Shown here: in pieces, positions 1 to 8,953 of the stretch
Position numbering within the stretch: the stretch's first letter is position 1
Layout: each line of letters begins with the position of its first letter
NCBI GenBank assembly: GCA_943704415.1
Contig: CALSCO010001749.1
Coordinates: forward strand, 1 to 12,833
Direction of reading: 5' to 3'
Source of the DNA: Parvularia atlantis
Lineage: Eukaryota > Opisthokonta > Rotosphaerida
Length of the DNA stretch: 12,833 nt
Translations under genes and position numbers: made by a program
Notes under the pieces: generated by a model
Database searches by the model: none
What the model saw: only the letters and a program-made list of their open reading frames with translations
What the model was told of the DNA's origin: nothing

Positions 1-89
<89 letters not shown>

Positions 90-121
90 GCCACTCTCTC
101 TCTCTCTCTCTCTCTCGCCAC
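1..121. repeat. (CT)n microsatellite, interrupted
   Basis: A near-perfect CT dinucleotide run fills the left edge and probably continues outside the window. It is broken by an extra TT at 73-74 and by two copies of the unit CTCTCGCCA at 85-93 and 112-120, 27 nt apart. The run ends 39 nt before the SNRNP40 start codon, so on the coding strand it is a pyrimidine tract in the promoter or leader. It could act as a core-promoter element or be neutral slippage DNA. The sequence alone does not decide, and the exact copy number may be an assembly artefact. Confidence 0.95.
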
Positions 122-159
122 TCTCGTCGCTCACGGCGGCACACGCACCGGGCGCGCAG
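122..159 (+). promoter_or_regulatory. SNRNP40 leader with a 3' splice-site-like end touching the ATG
   Basis: The 38 nt before the SNRNP40 ATG look like the 3' end of the introns in this window. A GCTCAC branch-like motif (129-134, branch A at 133) is followed 26 nt later by GCGCAG ending at 159, directly against ATG at 160. No GTGCG or other credible donor lies at 1-125. If this is a real acceptor, the partner exon is outside the window or is supplied in trans. It may also be chance in GC-rich DNA. Confidence 0.4.
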
Positions 160-1895
160 ATGGCCTCCAAGCGCAGCCGAACGGACGACGCTGAGGGCGC
201 CGAGGACGACGACGGCGCGTACGACGACGACGCCGGCGGCAGCAGCAGCGGTGCCGTTTGCGCGCCCTCGTCAGGGACGCTGCTGACGGACGGGCCGCGC
301 AGCCGCGCTGGGCGGTGGCCAGCTCGTGCAGCAACAGCAGCAGCAGCAGCAGCAGCAGAGCGACCGCGAGCGCTCGATGGCTCTCGCGAAGCGGCCCAAG
401 ACGGCCGAGGAGAACGCGGTGCTGCGCATCGTCGAGCAGGTGCGCCGCCCTCAACGAGGCGCGCCGGCCGCGGCTGACGGCGGTCGACGGCGGCACCGCA
501 CGAGCAGCAGGGCATCCAGCGCACGTCCAGCCTGCTCGCGCCGATCATGCACCTGACCGGCCACGAGGCGCGTCGATGTCGCCCCGTTCTCGCCTCTGTG
601 ATGATCGCTGATGGCGCACGACCGCGAGCAGGGCGCCGTCTACTCGGCGCGCTTCTCGCCGTCGGGCGAGCACGTCGCGTCGGGCTCGTTCGATCGCTCG
701 ATCTGTGCGTGCGAGCCGCGTGCTGTTGTGACGATGCTGACGGTTGTTGTACAGTCCTCTGGTCGACCGCCGGCGACTGCCCCAACTACAACGTGCTCAA
801 GGGCCACCGCTCGGCCGTGCTGGACGTCGTGTGGTCGTGGGACGGCAGGCGCGTGCCCGGTCGTATTGCAAGCGGCGACCTTGGGCTGACACACGTATCG
901 CAGCCACGTGTTCTCGGCGTCGGTCGACCGCTCCGGCGCCGCGTGGGACGCCGAGACGGGCGAGCGCGTGAAGAAGCTGCGCGGGCACTCGTCGTACGTC
1001 AACAGCGTCTCGCGCACGGCGCACGGGTCGCACCTTGTCTGCACCGGCTCGGACGACGGCCACGTGATCATACACGACATCCGCGCCAAGCACTACGTGC
1101 ACAACTTCAAGCACGGCCACGCGGTCACGGCCGTGTGCTTCAACGAGAGCGGCGACCAGATCTTCACCGGCAGCATCGACAACAAGATCTCGGTGCGCCG
1201 CATGCGCACAGTACAGCAGACACACCAACGGCTCACGCGTTCCGGGGCGCCAGACGTGGGACCTGCGCAAGCAGGGTGTGGCGTACGCGATGGCTGGCCA
1301 CATGGACACGGTCACGTCGCTGCGCCTCTCGCCCGACGGCGGCTACCTCCTCTCGAACGCGATGGACAACACCGGTGCGGTTTTTGGCGGCTGCCGTGCG
1401 CGTCAGTGCTGATGAGCCGCGCTAGTGCGCCTGTGGGACGTCAAGCCGTTCGCGCCGGCGTACCGCTGCCTCAAGGTGTTTGACGGCGCCGCGCACGGCA
1501 TCGAGCAGGTGCGGCACGTTTGTGCGCCCTGCGTGTGGCTCAGTCGCGTGCCCCGCAGACGCTCATGGGCTGCGCGTGGTCCAAGGACGGCACCGAGGTT
1601 GCTGCCGGCTCGGCCGACCGCACCGTGGTGCGTTACTCCGTGTTTGGGGCGTGCGCTTGCTCACGATGCGCGCGCGCGGCAAGGTCATCTGGGACGTCGG
1701 CTCGAGGCGCATCACGTACAAGCTGCCAGGGCACAAGGGCTGCGTCAACTCGGTCGACTTCCACCCGAAGGAGCCAATCAGTGCGTGCGCGCGTGCTCTC
1801 GATGTGCGTGGCTGACCGCACGCCCGCGCCCAGTCTGCTCGGGCAGCTCAGACAAGTCGCTGTTCCTGGGCGAGATCGCCGCGGCCGTCCTGTGA
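160..1895 (+). CDS. SNRNP40: U5 snRNP 40 kDa protein, WD40 repeat (SNRNP40/WDR57)
   Basis: This is a seven-bladed WD40 scaffold of the U5 snRNP and U4/U6.U5 tri-snRNP, acting in the nucleus in pre-mRNA splicing. Exons are 160-250, 303-439, 508-567, 632-704, 755-848, 904-1192, 1254-1374, 1426-1508, 1559-1627, 1684-1780 and 1834-1895, giving 391 aa (human about 357). Residues 1-76 are a divergent acidic and poly-Q extension. Family landmarks follow in order: RTSSLLAPIM at about 81-90, then GDCPNYNVLKGH, FSASVDRS, CTGSDDG, LLSNAMDNT, WDVKPFAP, AAGSADRT, YKLPGHKG and SSDKSLFLGEI near the C-terminus. The exon 3 start is ambiguous by one or two codons in a CAGCAG run. Introns at 568-631 and 849-903 need GC donors, and the intron ending at 1683 uses AAG rather than CAG. 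All joins keep frame and family alignment, so the identification is secure. Confidence 0.96.
329..358 (+). repeat. CAG/CAA tract encoding poly-Q in SNRNP40
   Basis: Ten consecutive glutamine codons (CAG, one CAA, then CAG) lie in exon 2 of SNRNP40. The reading frame is confirmed by the flanking exon joins. The tract sits in the non-conserved N-terminal extension, before the first WD40 blade, so length changes should be tolerated. The other frames across the tract give poly-A or poly-S shadows and are not coding. Confidence 0.9.
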
Positions 1896-1980
1896 AAAAC
1901 GCCATGCGATTTGGAGGAGACTGAGGGTGCACTGACCACTAACGAGGGGCGTTTTTTTTTTTTTGCACGCGGCCGGCACG
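1896..1980. terminator. Convergent 3' intergenic region with T13 tract
   Basis: This 85-nt gap holds the 3' ends of SNRNP40 (+) and the cation transporter (-). It contains an uninterrupted run of 13 T at 1952-1964, starting 57 nt after the SNRNP40 stop. A canonical AATAAA is not seen. The tract may promote transcript end formation or exclude nucleosomes. The similar tract after TFIIF alpha supports a role, but the call is inferred from position only. Confidence 0.4.
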
Positions 1981-3970
1981 TTAGTTCTGGCCCCAGACCT
2001 TGTGCTGCGTTTGCGTGCATCGCATGAGCGGCACTGCGCACGCACAGATGGGACGCACCTCGCTCATCGGATGGTGCGTCGTCTCGAAGTCGAGGTGCAC
2101 GAAGCAGCGCTCGACCTCCTCCAGCCGCTCGATCTTGTGCTGCAGGCTCTCGCCAATGTCGTGCGCCTCACGCAGCGACATGTCCTCCGGCAGGCACACG
2201 TCCAACTCGACCAGAAAGCGTGTGCCAAACCGGAATGCCTGGGCGTGCCGACGTGAGCCGCCCGGCACACGGTGAACGCTGCAGTCATAGACGCACGCGC
2301 ACGGTGTCGACCGCCTTGATGCGCTTGCTGTGGTTGCAGCAGACGAACGTGAGCTTCTTGAGGAAATCGGGCGAGGCCGTCACGCCCGTCAGCAGCTCGA
2401 TTTGCTCTGCGGCGGCGCTCGTCAGCAACCGCGCACCGAGCGCAAACAGCATCGTGTGCACACCGTACGCCGTCGAGCCCCACGAGTGCGCCGTGTACAG
2501 CGCGATGCAGATGGCGCCGATGGGGTCGAGCGGCGGCCAGTAGCGAGAGCCTGGCGGGCACGTGCGCGCGGATCAGCGGCCGGGGAACGCGCGGCACGGC
2601 ACGGGCACGGCACGCACCGATAAACGTGCACACGAGCGCGGTCGAGTTGAGCAGCATGTCGTTGAAGTGGTCTTGCGCCAGCGCAGCGGCCGCGCCGGAC
2701 CGACTCGCGTAGCGCCAGCACAGCAGAAACAGGCCAAACTTGACCGCGATATCCGCGCCGATGAGGCCAAGCGTGAGCGGGGCTGCGCGAAGAGCCCGTG
2801 AGCATGGCTGCTGCTCCGCGAGCACAGTGCAAACGCACTGGCGCCGGGCGCGCCGTTGGGGTCGTTCGCGAGCTTCTGCACCGACTCGATGATGAGCAGG
2901 AGCGACGACGTGCCCATGACGCACGAGAAGACCATCACGCCGACGGGCTCGAGGCGCTCCTTCCCCTGCATCGCGTGTGCCAGCGGTCAAGACGCCAGCC
3001 GCACTGCGCGGCCGACGCACCTGCGGGTAGCGGTACCGGTCGACCTTGCGGCGCATGTACGTCGTGAGCAGGATGAGCACCATCGATAGGTTGTCGAGGC
3101 CGGCGTCCATGACCGCGGCGATGAGCGAGATGGCGCCTGCGCGGCGCCGCTGAGCACGGACCGCGCTGCGGGGCCAAGCGCCAGCAGAGCGCACCCGAGA
3201 AGACAAAGGCGACGATGAGCGAGACGAGCAGGACGGCGTTGGCCATGGTCGACGTGTACGTGACAATCTTGTCGATGCGCCCGTTCTCCTGCACGATGCG
3301 GCGCTGCGCGTCCGGGTCGGCGGGCTCGTTGAGGCGCTGCAGCTCGCAGAAGCCTGTGCCGTGCGCGGTCAGACGAAGGCGACATGGAGAAGGCAGCGGC
3401 GGCGCGCGCCCTCGATCTCCTCGTTCTGCGTCTCGTAGAACTTGCGCGCTCGTTTGTTTAGCTCCTTCCACTCGGGCGTGTCCTTGACCTTGTGGTGCCG
3501 CGTGAACTTTTCCATGTCCATCAGCGGCCTGCGGTGCGTTCCGTCAGCCGCCGCTCTCCGCCGCTCTGCCGCCCGCACCGCGTCGCCTCGTCCGACTCGT
3601 CCTCGGCCACGCGCCGCGCCGCGCCCGAGACGCTGTCGAGGTTGAGCTTGCGGCTGCCGCGGTGCACCGTCACCTCCTCAAAGTGCACAAAGTTGCTGCC
3701 GCCGCTGCCCGTCGTCGCCGCGCCCGCCGCCGACGACTCGCCGCTGAGGCGCGTGAGGGCGATCCTGTGCGTTGTTTTTGCGTGAGCGGCGTACGTCAGT
3801 GGGCCGCGCGGCGCACGGGTTGTGGAAGCTGTGCTGCTCCATCAGGTAGTCCTGGCTGTCATCGTCCGCGTCCACGCGGCTGCGGTGCGCACCGGCGTCG
3901 TCAGTGCTGCGCGGAACGGCGGCGTGGCACGGGCAGAAGGCGCGACGCACACGCCGGCTTTTCGCGTCAT
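1981..3970 (-). CDS. Mn-type cation diffusion facilitator (MTP8-11-like transporter)
   Basis: This is a membrane antiporter of the CDF/SLC30 family, expected to load Mn2+ (possibly other divalent metals) into a vacuole or Golgi-type compartment in exchange for protons. Exons, transcript order: 3970-3951, 3906-3817, 3764-3579, 3528-3410, 3353-3195, 3136-3021, 2965-2839, 2782-2618, 2550-2464, 2406-2297, 2238-2059, 2004-1981; 460 aa. Metal-site motifs are DAGLD (202-206, TM2) and DHFND (310-314, TM5), the DxxxD pair of Mn-CDFs rather than the HxxxD of Zn-CDFs. The cytosolic C-terminal domain has AHDIGESLQ and FVHLDFE. TM segments include about 165-187, 225-245 and 275-295. The N-terminal ~110 residues are not conserved. 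The first 20-nt exon is the weakest part, since its 44-nt intron lacks a clear branch motif, so the true start may differ. The intron at 3354-3409 uses a GC donor. Confidence 0.92.
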
Positions 3971-4045
3971 TCGCCCGACTGGTTCTGCGCAGACACAATA
4001 GGTATCAGCTCACAAGGATGCTGTACAGGCGGTACTAGTACAGGT
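3971..4045 (-). promoter_or_regulatory. Short gap upstream of the CDF gene
   Basis: Only 75 nt separate the nuclease-kinase stop codon from the modelled CDF start, so the CDF promoter is here or inside the neighbouring gene. On the minus strand the gap contains GCTGAT followed by GTCTGCGCAG, which resembles an intron 3' end and stops 16 nt before the ATG. A leader intron is therefore possible. No TATA box is evident. Confidence 0.35.
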
Positions 4046-5862
4046 TTACGGGCGACCCTCTTGGACCCACGCGTCCGCGAGCACGTCGGCGGCAGATACG
4101 CTGATCGTGCGCAGGGCGAGTGCGATGCGCCTGACGTCGTCTCGGGCGAAGATGACGGGGCACGACAACAGCCCGAGAAGAATGGCGCCGAGGTCGCCGA
4201 GGTCTCGCGACGGGTCAACGACGCCGGGGCCTGCCTGCTTGAGATGCTGCCGCATCGTGCGCCGATCCTTCGCGTGGTAGGGCTGACCGGAACGGGCGGC
4301 GTACTCGGCGTCGATGAGCACGAAGTTGCCGTCATGCCGGATGATGTTGTCGAGGCGAACGTCGTTGTGGACCCACCCGAGCTCGTGCATGCCGTGCAGG
4401 GCCGTCAGCACGCAGAACAGCAGGCGTTGCAGATCCGCGTCTGAGCGAGGGCGCGCCTCGAGCCCAGCCTGCCCGATGGGCTGCAGCTCCACATGCAGGC
4501 AGCCCTTGCGCATCCACGAGTTCTGCGACGGCCGCCGTTCAGTGCGTCAGCCTGAGGTCACGGCGCACAACAGCACACGGGCACCTGGCGCTTCTCCAGA
4601 AACGGGACGCCTTCGGTCTGCTTGTAGAACTCGACAATCGTGTCGACCCACTCGGGCGTGCAGTCATGCTTGGCGTAGACTTTGAGAAGGTAGCGCTCGG
4701 TGATGTGGACGGTCGCCGACGCGCGTACAATCACCTGGGCCTTTCCCGTGACAAGGCGATCTTCGTTGTCGCTCATCCAGCGCACGAGGCGACTGATGTT
4801 AAGCAGCGCGAGGATGTACGCGTAGCGCTCGTTGACGTTGCGAAGGTTGAACTCGACGGCGTCGCGAAACTCTGTGCTGTCTTTGTTTGCTCCGTCGATA
4901 TGCGTTGTAGACTTGTAAACGAGCTTGCCGATCCGCACAGTGTTGCCAGCAATCGCCACACCCACAATGTACTGCATCTCCCGAACGTAGAGATCCCAGA
5001 CGATCTTCTCAGTGAGATCACGCTCGGCGGCACCGATATCCGCGGCTGTCGACTCAGCCTTTTGCTCACCAATGACAACCGGCACTCCACTCCTAGGCAA
5101 ATTCATCGCAAGATCTGGACGCGTTGACCCCACAGTGCTCCTGCTGACCGCGTTCAAGGTAATGTTCGTGACATCAGATGCTGCCGCAACAATTTCAAAA
5201 GCAGCCAGATCGCGCTTGACTAAGCCCATCTCGGTCTGCCCATACGTTAGGTTGTGCGCAACTTCGTACATGTTCATGCTCAGACGAACATCGTGCTTGG
5301 CGGCGCTCGGTACCATCCACGCTGGCACGTCTCCTTGATCCACCACGACCGGCGGATAGACGAGCACGAAAGGCACGGCATCACCGAGACGGAACGCAAA
5401 CTGCTCAAAGTTCGCGGCCGGCGCCGAGTACTTCTCATTCAGTACACTGTCGCCGACTGTGAGCGTCGGCAGAACAAGCACAAAGCGACGCACGCCGCTG
5501 GCCGGGTGTTTGGAATGCAGGTACTTCCGGGCCTGCGCACCGTCAAACCTCCAGTCTGCCATAACGAAGTAGGTCACGTCCTGAACCAGCTCGAAGGTGT
5601 CCTCCGAGCCCATTTGATGGTGGCGATACAAACGCGCCGCGTTGACGACCTCCGCAAGCCGCTCAGGCGCGACTTGAAGAGATGTCACCAGGGCCTCCAT
5701 CATTTTTGTGTAGTCTGGCATGGTTGGCTGCCACTCGAAAGTTCCGAAACGATAGCCCGCGTGCGCTGCCGCGGCGACTCCCGGGCCAGGATCCGACTGC
5801 TTGGCTGTGACGTACATAAACTTGACACCATGGTCGTCGACATCGAAGGTGTTCTCTGCCAT
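4046..5862 (-). CDS. Crinkler-like PD-(D/E)xK nuclease - protein kinase fusion
   Basis: Exons 5862-4585 and 4522-4046 join in frame across a 62-nt intron (4523-4584) with GTGCCC donor, CTGAC branch site and CGCAG acceptor, giving 584 aa. Residues 1-240 match nothing I recognise. About 245-310 look like a PD-(D/E)xK nuclease core: RPDLAMNL with D250, then GEQKAE with E266 and K268. About 375-584 form a kinase-like domain: Lys394 in LLKVY, catalytic loop HNDVRLDN (H478, D480, N485) and LIDAEYA with D497 replacing DFG. The usual catalytic-loop Lys is Arg482. This order resembles the nuclease-kinase tail of Crinkler-RHS-type effectors of oomycetes and chytrids. In known members such tails act in nuclei of host or rival cells, but function here is inferred. 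No LFLAK header or signal peptide is seen. GC is low in exon 1 and host-like in exon 2. The true start may lie in an upstream exon. Confidence 0.78.
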
Positions 5863-5977
5863 TTGCTCGGTACGCAGGTCGTTGCAACCTGTGGAAAACC
5901 ACCGTCAGTAAGGTTGTAAACGAAAGAAACACGGCAACGAGCGTGGATGACGAAACGGTGCGTTCAGCCTGCCGCAC

Positions 5978-6146
5978 AAGTCACTAGAGCGACGCTGCCG
6001 CCGCCTTCTGTCGTGTATAGTTTCGACGAGATGGTGCAGTGTGACTCTTTGAGCTCGCGCAAGCGCCAAAGCGACCCCCCCCCCCCAGCAGACCACAGGG
6101 ACCACAGAACGTTGTTGCTGTGCCACTTTTTGGCACCGTGAGCCAT
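5978..6146 (-). CDS. Candidate 5' exon of the nuclease-kinase gene, with G12 run
   Basis: An ATG at 6146 opens a 169-nt exon that can splice at TT|GTGCGG (5977) to CCACAG (5889). The 89-nt intron has an ACTGAC branch motif about 20 nt before the acceptor. The join keeps frame with no stop and yields a 649-aa protein, adding 65 residues. It also turns the otherwise empty 348-nt gap upstream of 5862 into coding sequence, leaving 64 nt to the thioesterase stop. Against it, the encoded peptide matches no header domain I know, the intron is longer than the others, and a run of 12 G (C on the + strand, 6075-6086) makes the frame sensitive to sequencing error. Confidence 0.45.
6075..6086. repeat. 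C12/G12 homopolymer
   Basis: Twelve consecutive C on the + strand, the longest G/C homopolymer in the window, lie inside the candidate 5' exon of the nuclease-kinase gene. If that exon is real, the run encodes Gly residues, and a one-base slip would shift the upstream frame. Confidence 0.9.
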
Positions 6147-6210
6147 ATTCCGTGTTGAAATGCTAATGCGATAGTCGATCAGCACGGCTCGTAACCAAAT
6201 GGCGGCCGAG

Positions 6211-7471
6211 TTAAAGTTTGCTGACCGCCGCCTCAGCCGCGACGACGAGGAAGCGGGCGCGGCTGTGCATGACACCGGACGCTGCGCCGGTGAGGTACAC
6301 GTCCAGCGCGGCGCCCGCGGTCGGTGCCGCCTCAACGAGGAGCTCGTGCGGGCCGTTGACGGCCGTGGCCTCGCGCATGTAGTCGAGCACGATCGTGTTG
6401 AAGGGCTCGCGCGTGGCCAGCTGCGCCTGTCGTTGTGCGGGCCGCGTGAGAATGAGTTCGCAGCGCAGCACGCGCGGGGACGCACGAGGGCCGGGTGCGC
6501 GGCGTGCAGGGCATCGCGGTGGCGCAGGTCGCTCAGCGCGTCCTCGCACAAGCGCACGTAGTTGCTCTGGTTCATGTGCTGCCCGCACGCGCCGCGTCGG
6601 CCTGTGCGCGCGCAGCATAGAGGAGAGTCGTGGCGCACCTGGAGTTGGTCCTCGTCACTGAAGCCGATCAGCACCGCGCGCCGGTACAGCTCCGCGGGCG
6701 GCTGCGAGGCAAAGGCGGCGAGCGAGGCGCGCATCTGGCGCAGGCCGTCGCTGACGCCACGCAGACGGTGCGGGCGCGCGATCGCGAGCTGCGCGACGCC
6801 CGGCGGCACCTGCGCGTCCCGTGAGCAGCAGCGGCGGCGCAGGCAGCAAGCGCCCTGCCTTGGCCGTGCTCGAGCGGTCGGGCGAGACGAAGACGAGCAC
6901 GCAGATCGACTGGGCGACGACGACCTCGCCAGGGCCCGCGCCCGGCGCGCCGCCGTCGTCGTCGTCGGTGGCGTTGCCGGGCTGCGCGGGCGGCAGCTCG
7001 TCACGGCCGTAGACATCGCTGATGATCTCCTGTGTATGGCGCGTGTGAGACGGCGCGCGGGTGTCGGTCGGCGGGGCCGCGCACGATCGACGACGTGCCG
7101 ACGCCGCCGATGTAGGTCGCGACGCGGATCCAGTACGGCTGCAAGTAGGGCAAGTCCGCGCCGGCCGCCGTGACGTGGATCGACTGCGTCTTGACGACCA
7201 TCGGCCCGGCGCCGCCGCCGCCGGCCAACCCGCCGGCGAGGTAGAGGCGCGTGATGACCGCACGGGCGCGCTCGCGCGGATCAGCAGAGGCGAACGGCAT
7301 CGGCGGCATGTGGCGCGCACGCTTCGAGCGGTAGTCCTGCAGCAGGCGCGCCCACATGTACAGCGGTACGCGCTGGTCGCGGTCGAACCACGTCTGCATC
7401 ACGCGCTGCCACCGCGGTAGCGGCGCGAGCGACGACGGCGCGGTCGCGATGGCCACTCTGTCGATCGTCAT
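6211..7471 (-). CDS. Double-hotdog thioesterase-like protein
   Basis: The predicted role is hydrolysis of an acyl-CoA or related thioester in the cytosol or an organelle, inferred from fold-level patterns only. Exons are 7471-7085, 7029-6859, 6809-6639, 6578-6486 and 6426-6211, 345 aa, with all four introns in phase 0. The first hotdog spans about 60-190: a strand around KTQSIHVTAAG, then YIGGVGTSSIEI and AQSICVLVFVS, the usual 'vGrSS' and 'lVfv' strands. The second spans about 225-345: GFSDEDQLQ followed by HMNQSNYVRL (244-253), a typical hotdog helix entry, then IVLDYMREA and HSRARFLV. Two fused hotdogs occur in acyl-ACP thioesterases and in bacterial TesB-type enzymes. No strict catalytic residue can be assigned by eye. 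The intron at 6810-6858 contains no GT, so a GC donor (AAG|GCAGGG) is required. The start lies 30 nt after the upstream GH99 stop. Confidence 0.7.
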
Positions 7472-7501
7472 CCTGAGTTCTTATCCGAAGTACAGTGCCA
7501 C
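7472..7501 (-). promoter_or_regulatory. 30-nt spacer between GH99 stop and thioesterase ATG
   Basis: The two same-strand genes are separated by only 30 nt. The spacer ends AACTCAG|G just before the ATG, which could serve as a 3' splice site. There is no room for a conventional promoter plus terminator, so thioesterase transcription probably starts inside the GH99 last exon, unless the two are co-transcribed. Confidence 0.45.
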
Positions 7502-8953
7502 TCACGAGGCTTCGAGCTCGGCCGAGAACCGCGCCGTCAGCCGCAGGTAGTGCTCCGGCCCCGCCGGCCCGTAGTCGGCGTACGCCGCGCCTGTGTTCGC
7601 GTCCGTGAACGGCACGGCCGTCTCGATCTGCGTGCCCTCGCCCCACTCGTTGAACGACGTCACGCTCACGAGGGCCGGCCGCTGCGCCGCGGCCGCACGG
7701 AACAGCCGCTCGTAGTACGCCCCGCCCCCGCGCGCCTTGGTCGTCGCGGCATTCCACGGCCGCACGGGCCCGTCGTCGTAGCCCGGGCCGATCGACGGGA
7801 TGAAGAGCATCTTCTTGAGCCGCGCTGCCGCGGCAAAGTCGGCCCAGAGGCTCGGCGTGCTGCCCGGCGTGAAGCCCTCGGACGCAAAGTACGTGTACAT
7901 GCCGTCAAAGCCGCCCTCGTACAGGTCGTCGACGTGGATGCGCGTCACCAGCAGCCCTGCGACGTCGTCAGCGCGCACGCAAAGCGCTCGTCGCACGCGC
8001 ACCGATGAAGAACGCGTCCATCGGTGTCCCGCGCACGCTCAGCGAGCCCGACGGCGAGAGTAGCTGCTGCCACTCGGCGTTGGGCGTGAGGTACGAGTCG
8101 TAGACGTACATCAGGGGCAGGGTCGCTGCGGTAGTCCGGTCAGCCGTGCGAGCGCGTGTGTAGAGACGCAAGCGCACGCACCGGGCTTGTCGTCGCGCAC
8201 GCCCCGGTGCCGGTACAGCGCCGGATGCACGCCGTACGTCTCCGCGATATACTGCAGGTCTTCGCGCACGCTCGCGGCCGTGCGGTTGTGGTACGGCTCG
8301 AGATGGAACGCGACCTTGATGCCGTGCTCGTGCGCGACGTCCATCAGGGGTCGCATGACCGGGTCTGGCGAAGCACCCTGTGCGCTCGCGCGCACGGGGT
8401 GAGATGCATGCGACGCGCTGCGCGACATGACGCGGCGCACGTTGGGGTCTCCGCGCGTCGGGTGGTACCACGAGACCGCAATGACGCCGACGCGCGCGGT
8501 GCGCAGCTGGCGCATGTGGTCGGCCATGACGGCGCGGTCGGCCGACGAGTACGGGCCGAGCGCGGGGTAGAAGGCGGCTGCGCGGTCGCCGTAAGCACCG
8601 CGATGCAAACAACAACGGCCAGCGCACGCACAGGCGATGTCGTGCGGCGGCGTGTGCGCCTCGCGCGAGAAGCGGGCGGCCGTCCGCGGGTCCCAGTGCG
8701 GCAGGCGCGCGTGGTTCCAGTGCAGCCAGCGCCCGTCTACCGCCGGCGCCGCGAACCACGCGTAGTAGAACGCATGCACGCGCTCGGACGGCCGCTGCTC
8801 GTCGTCCTCGTCCGGCTGCCGCTGCCGCTGCCCCGTTGCCGTCGCATCCGCCGCTTCATGTGCGCGCCGCCGCCGCCCGCCCGCAGCCAGCACGAGCAGC
8901 GCCAGCAGCGCCGCGCCGGCGACGAGCGTGACGACGCGGCGAAGACGTGTCAT
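7502..8953 (-). CDS. MANEA: GH99 endo-alpha-1,2-mannosidase (MANEA-like), type II membrane protein
   Basis: This Golgi-type enzyme cleaves internally in glucosylated high-mannose N-glycans, releasing a Glc-Man disaccharide and bypassing ER glucosidase trimming. Exons are 8953-8632, 8577-8441, 8377-8182, 8125-8003 and 7956-7502, 410 aa (human about 460). Residues 5-26 form a signal-anchor helix preceded by MTRLRR, and 27-58 a charged stem. The GH99 domain follows: VHAFYYAWF, LPHWDPR, FYPALGPYSS, VSWYHP, KVAFHLEPY, MYVYDSYLT, GFDGMYTYFAS, FIPSIGPGYDD and SFNEWGEGTQIE. E363 and E366 correspond to the essential acidic pair of the family. GH99 is best known from animals and gut Bacteroides and is patchy in protists. 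The introns at 8578-8631 and 8378-8440 are multiples of three without stops, so retention would keep frame. It shares a 25-nt divergent spacer with the next gene. Confidence 0.94.

Noticed and set aside
1-121. Telomere or CRISPR-like array at the left edge
   Set aside because: It is a plain CT dinucleotide run with small interruptions, with no telomere motif and no spacer-repeat structure.
1952-1964. T13 as an RNA polymerase III terminator of a tRNA or small RNA gene
   Set aside because: No A/B box, cloverleaf or other RNA-gene structure precedes it on the + strand. It lies in a 3' intergenic gap.
4019-4045. CTGTACAG and nearby GTACAG as a terminal inverted repeat of a mobile element around the nuclease-kinase gene
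   Set aside because: The motif is only 6-8 bp, and I found no matching copy or target duplication near 5863-6210.
3662-4444. 260-codon open frame on the + strand across the CDF and nuclease-kinase genes
   Set aside because: It is antisense to well-supported exons and introns of two genes, and its translation is low-complexity with no family motif. Long stop-free antisense frames are expected at this GC content.
4558-4584. Nuclease-kinase gene ending at the in-frame stop at 4558, with the kinase C-lobe as a separate gene
   Set aside because: The 62-nt interval has a donor, CTGAC branch site and acceptor, and splicing joins a kinase N-lobe to its catalytic loop in frame. A separate gene starting mid-kinase is less likely.
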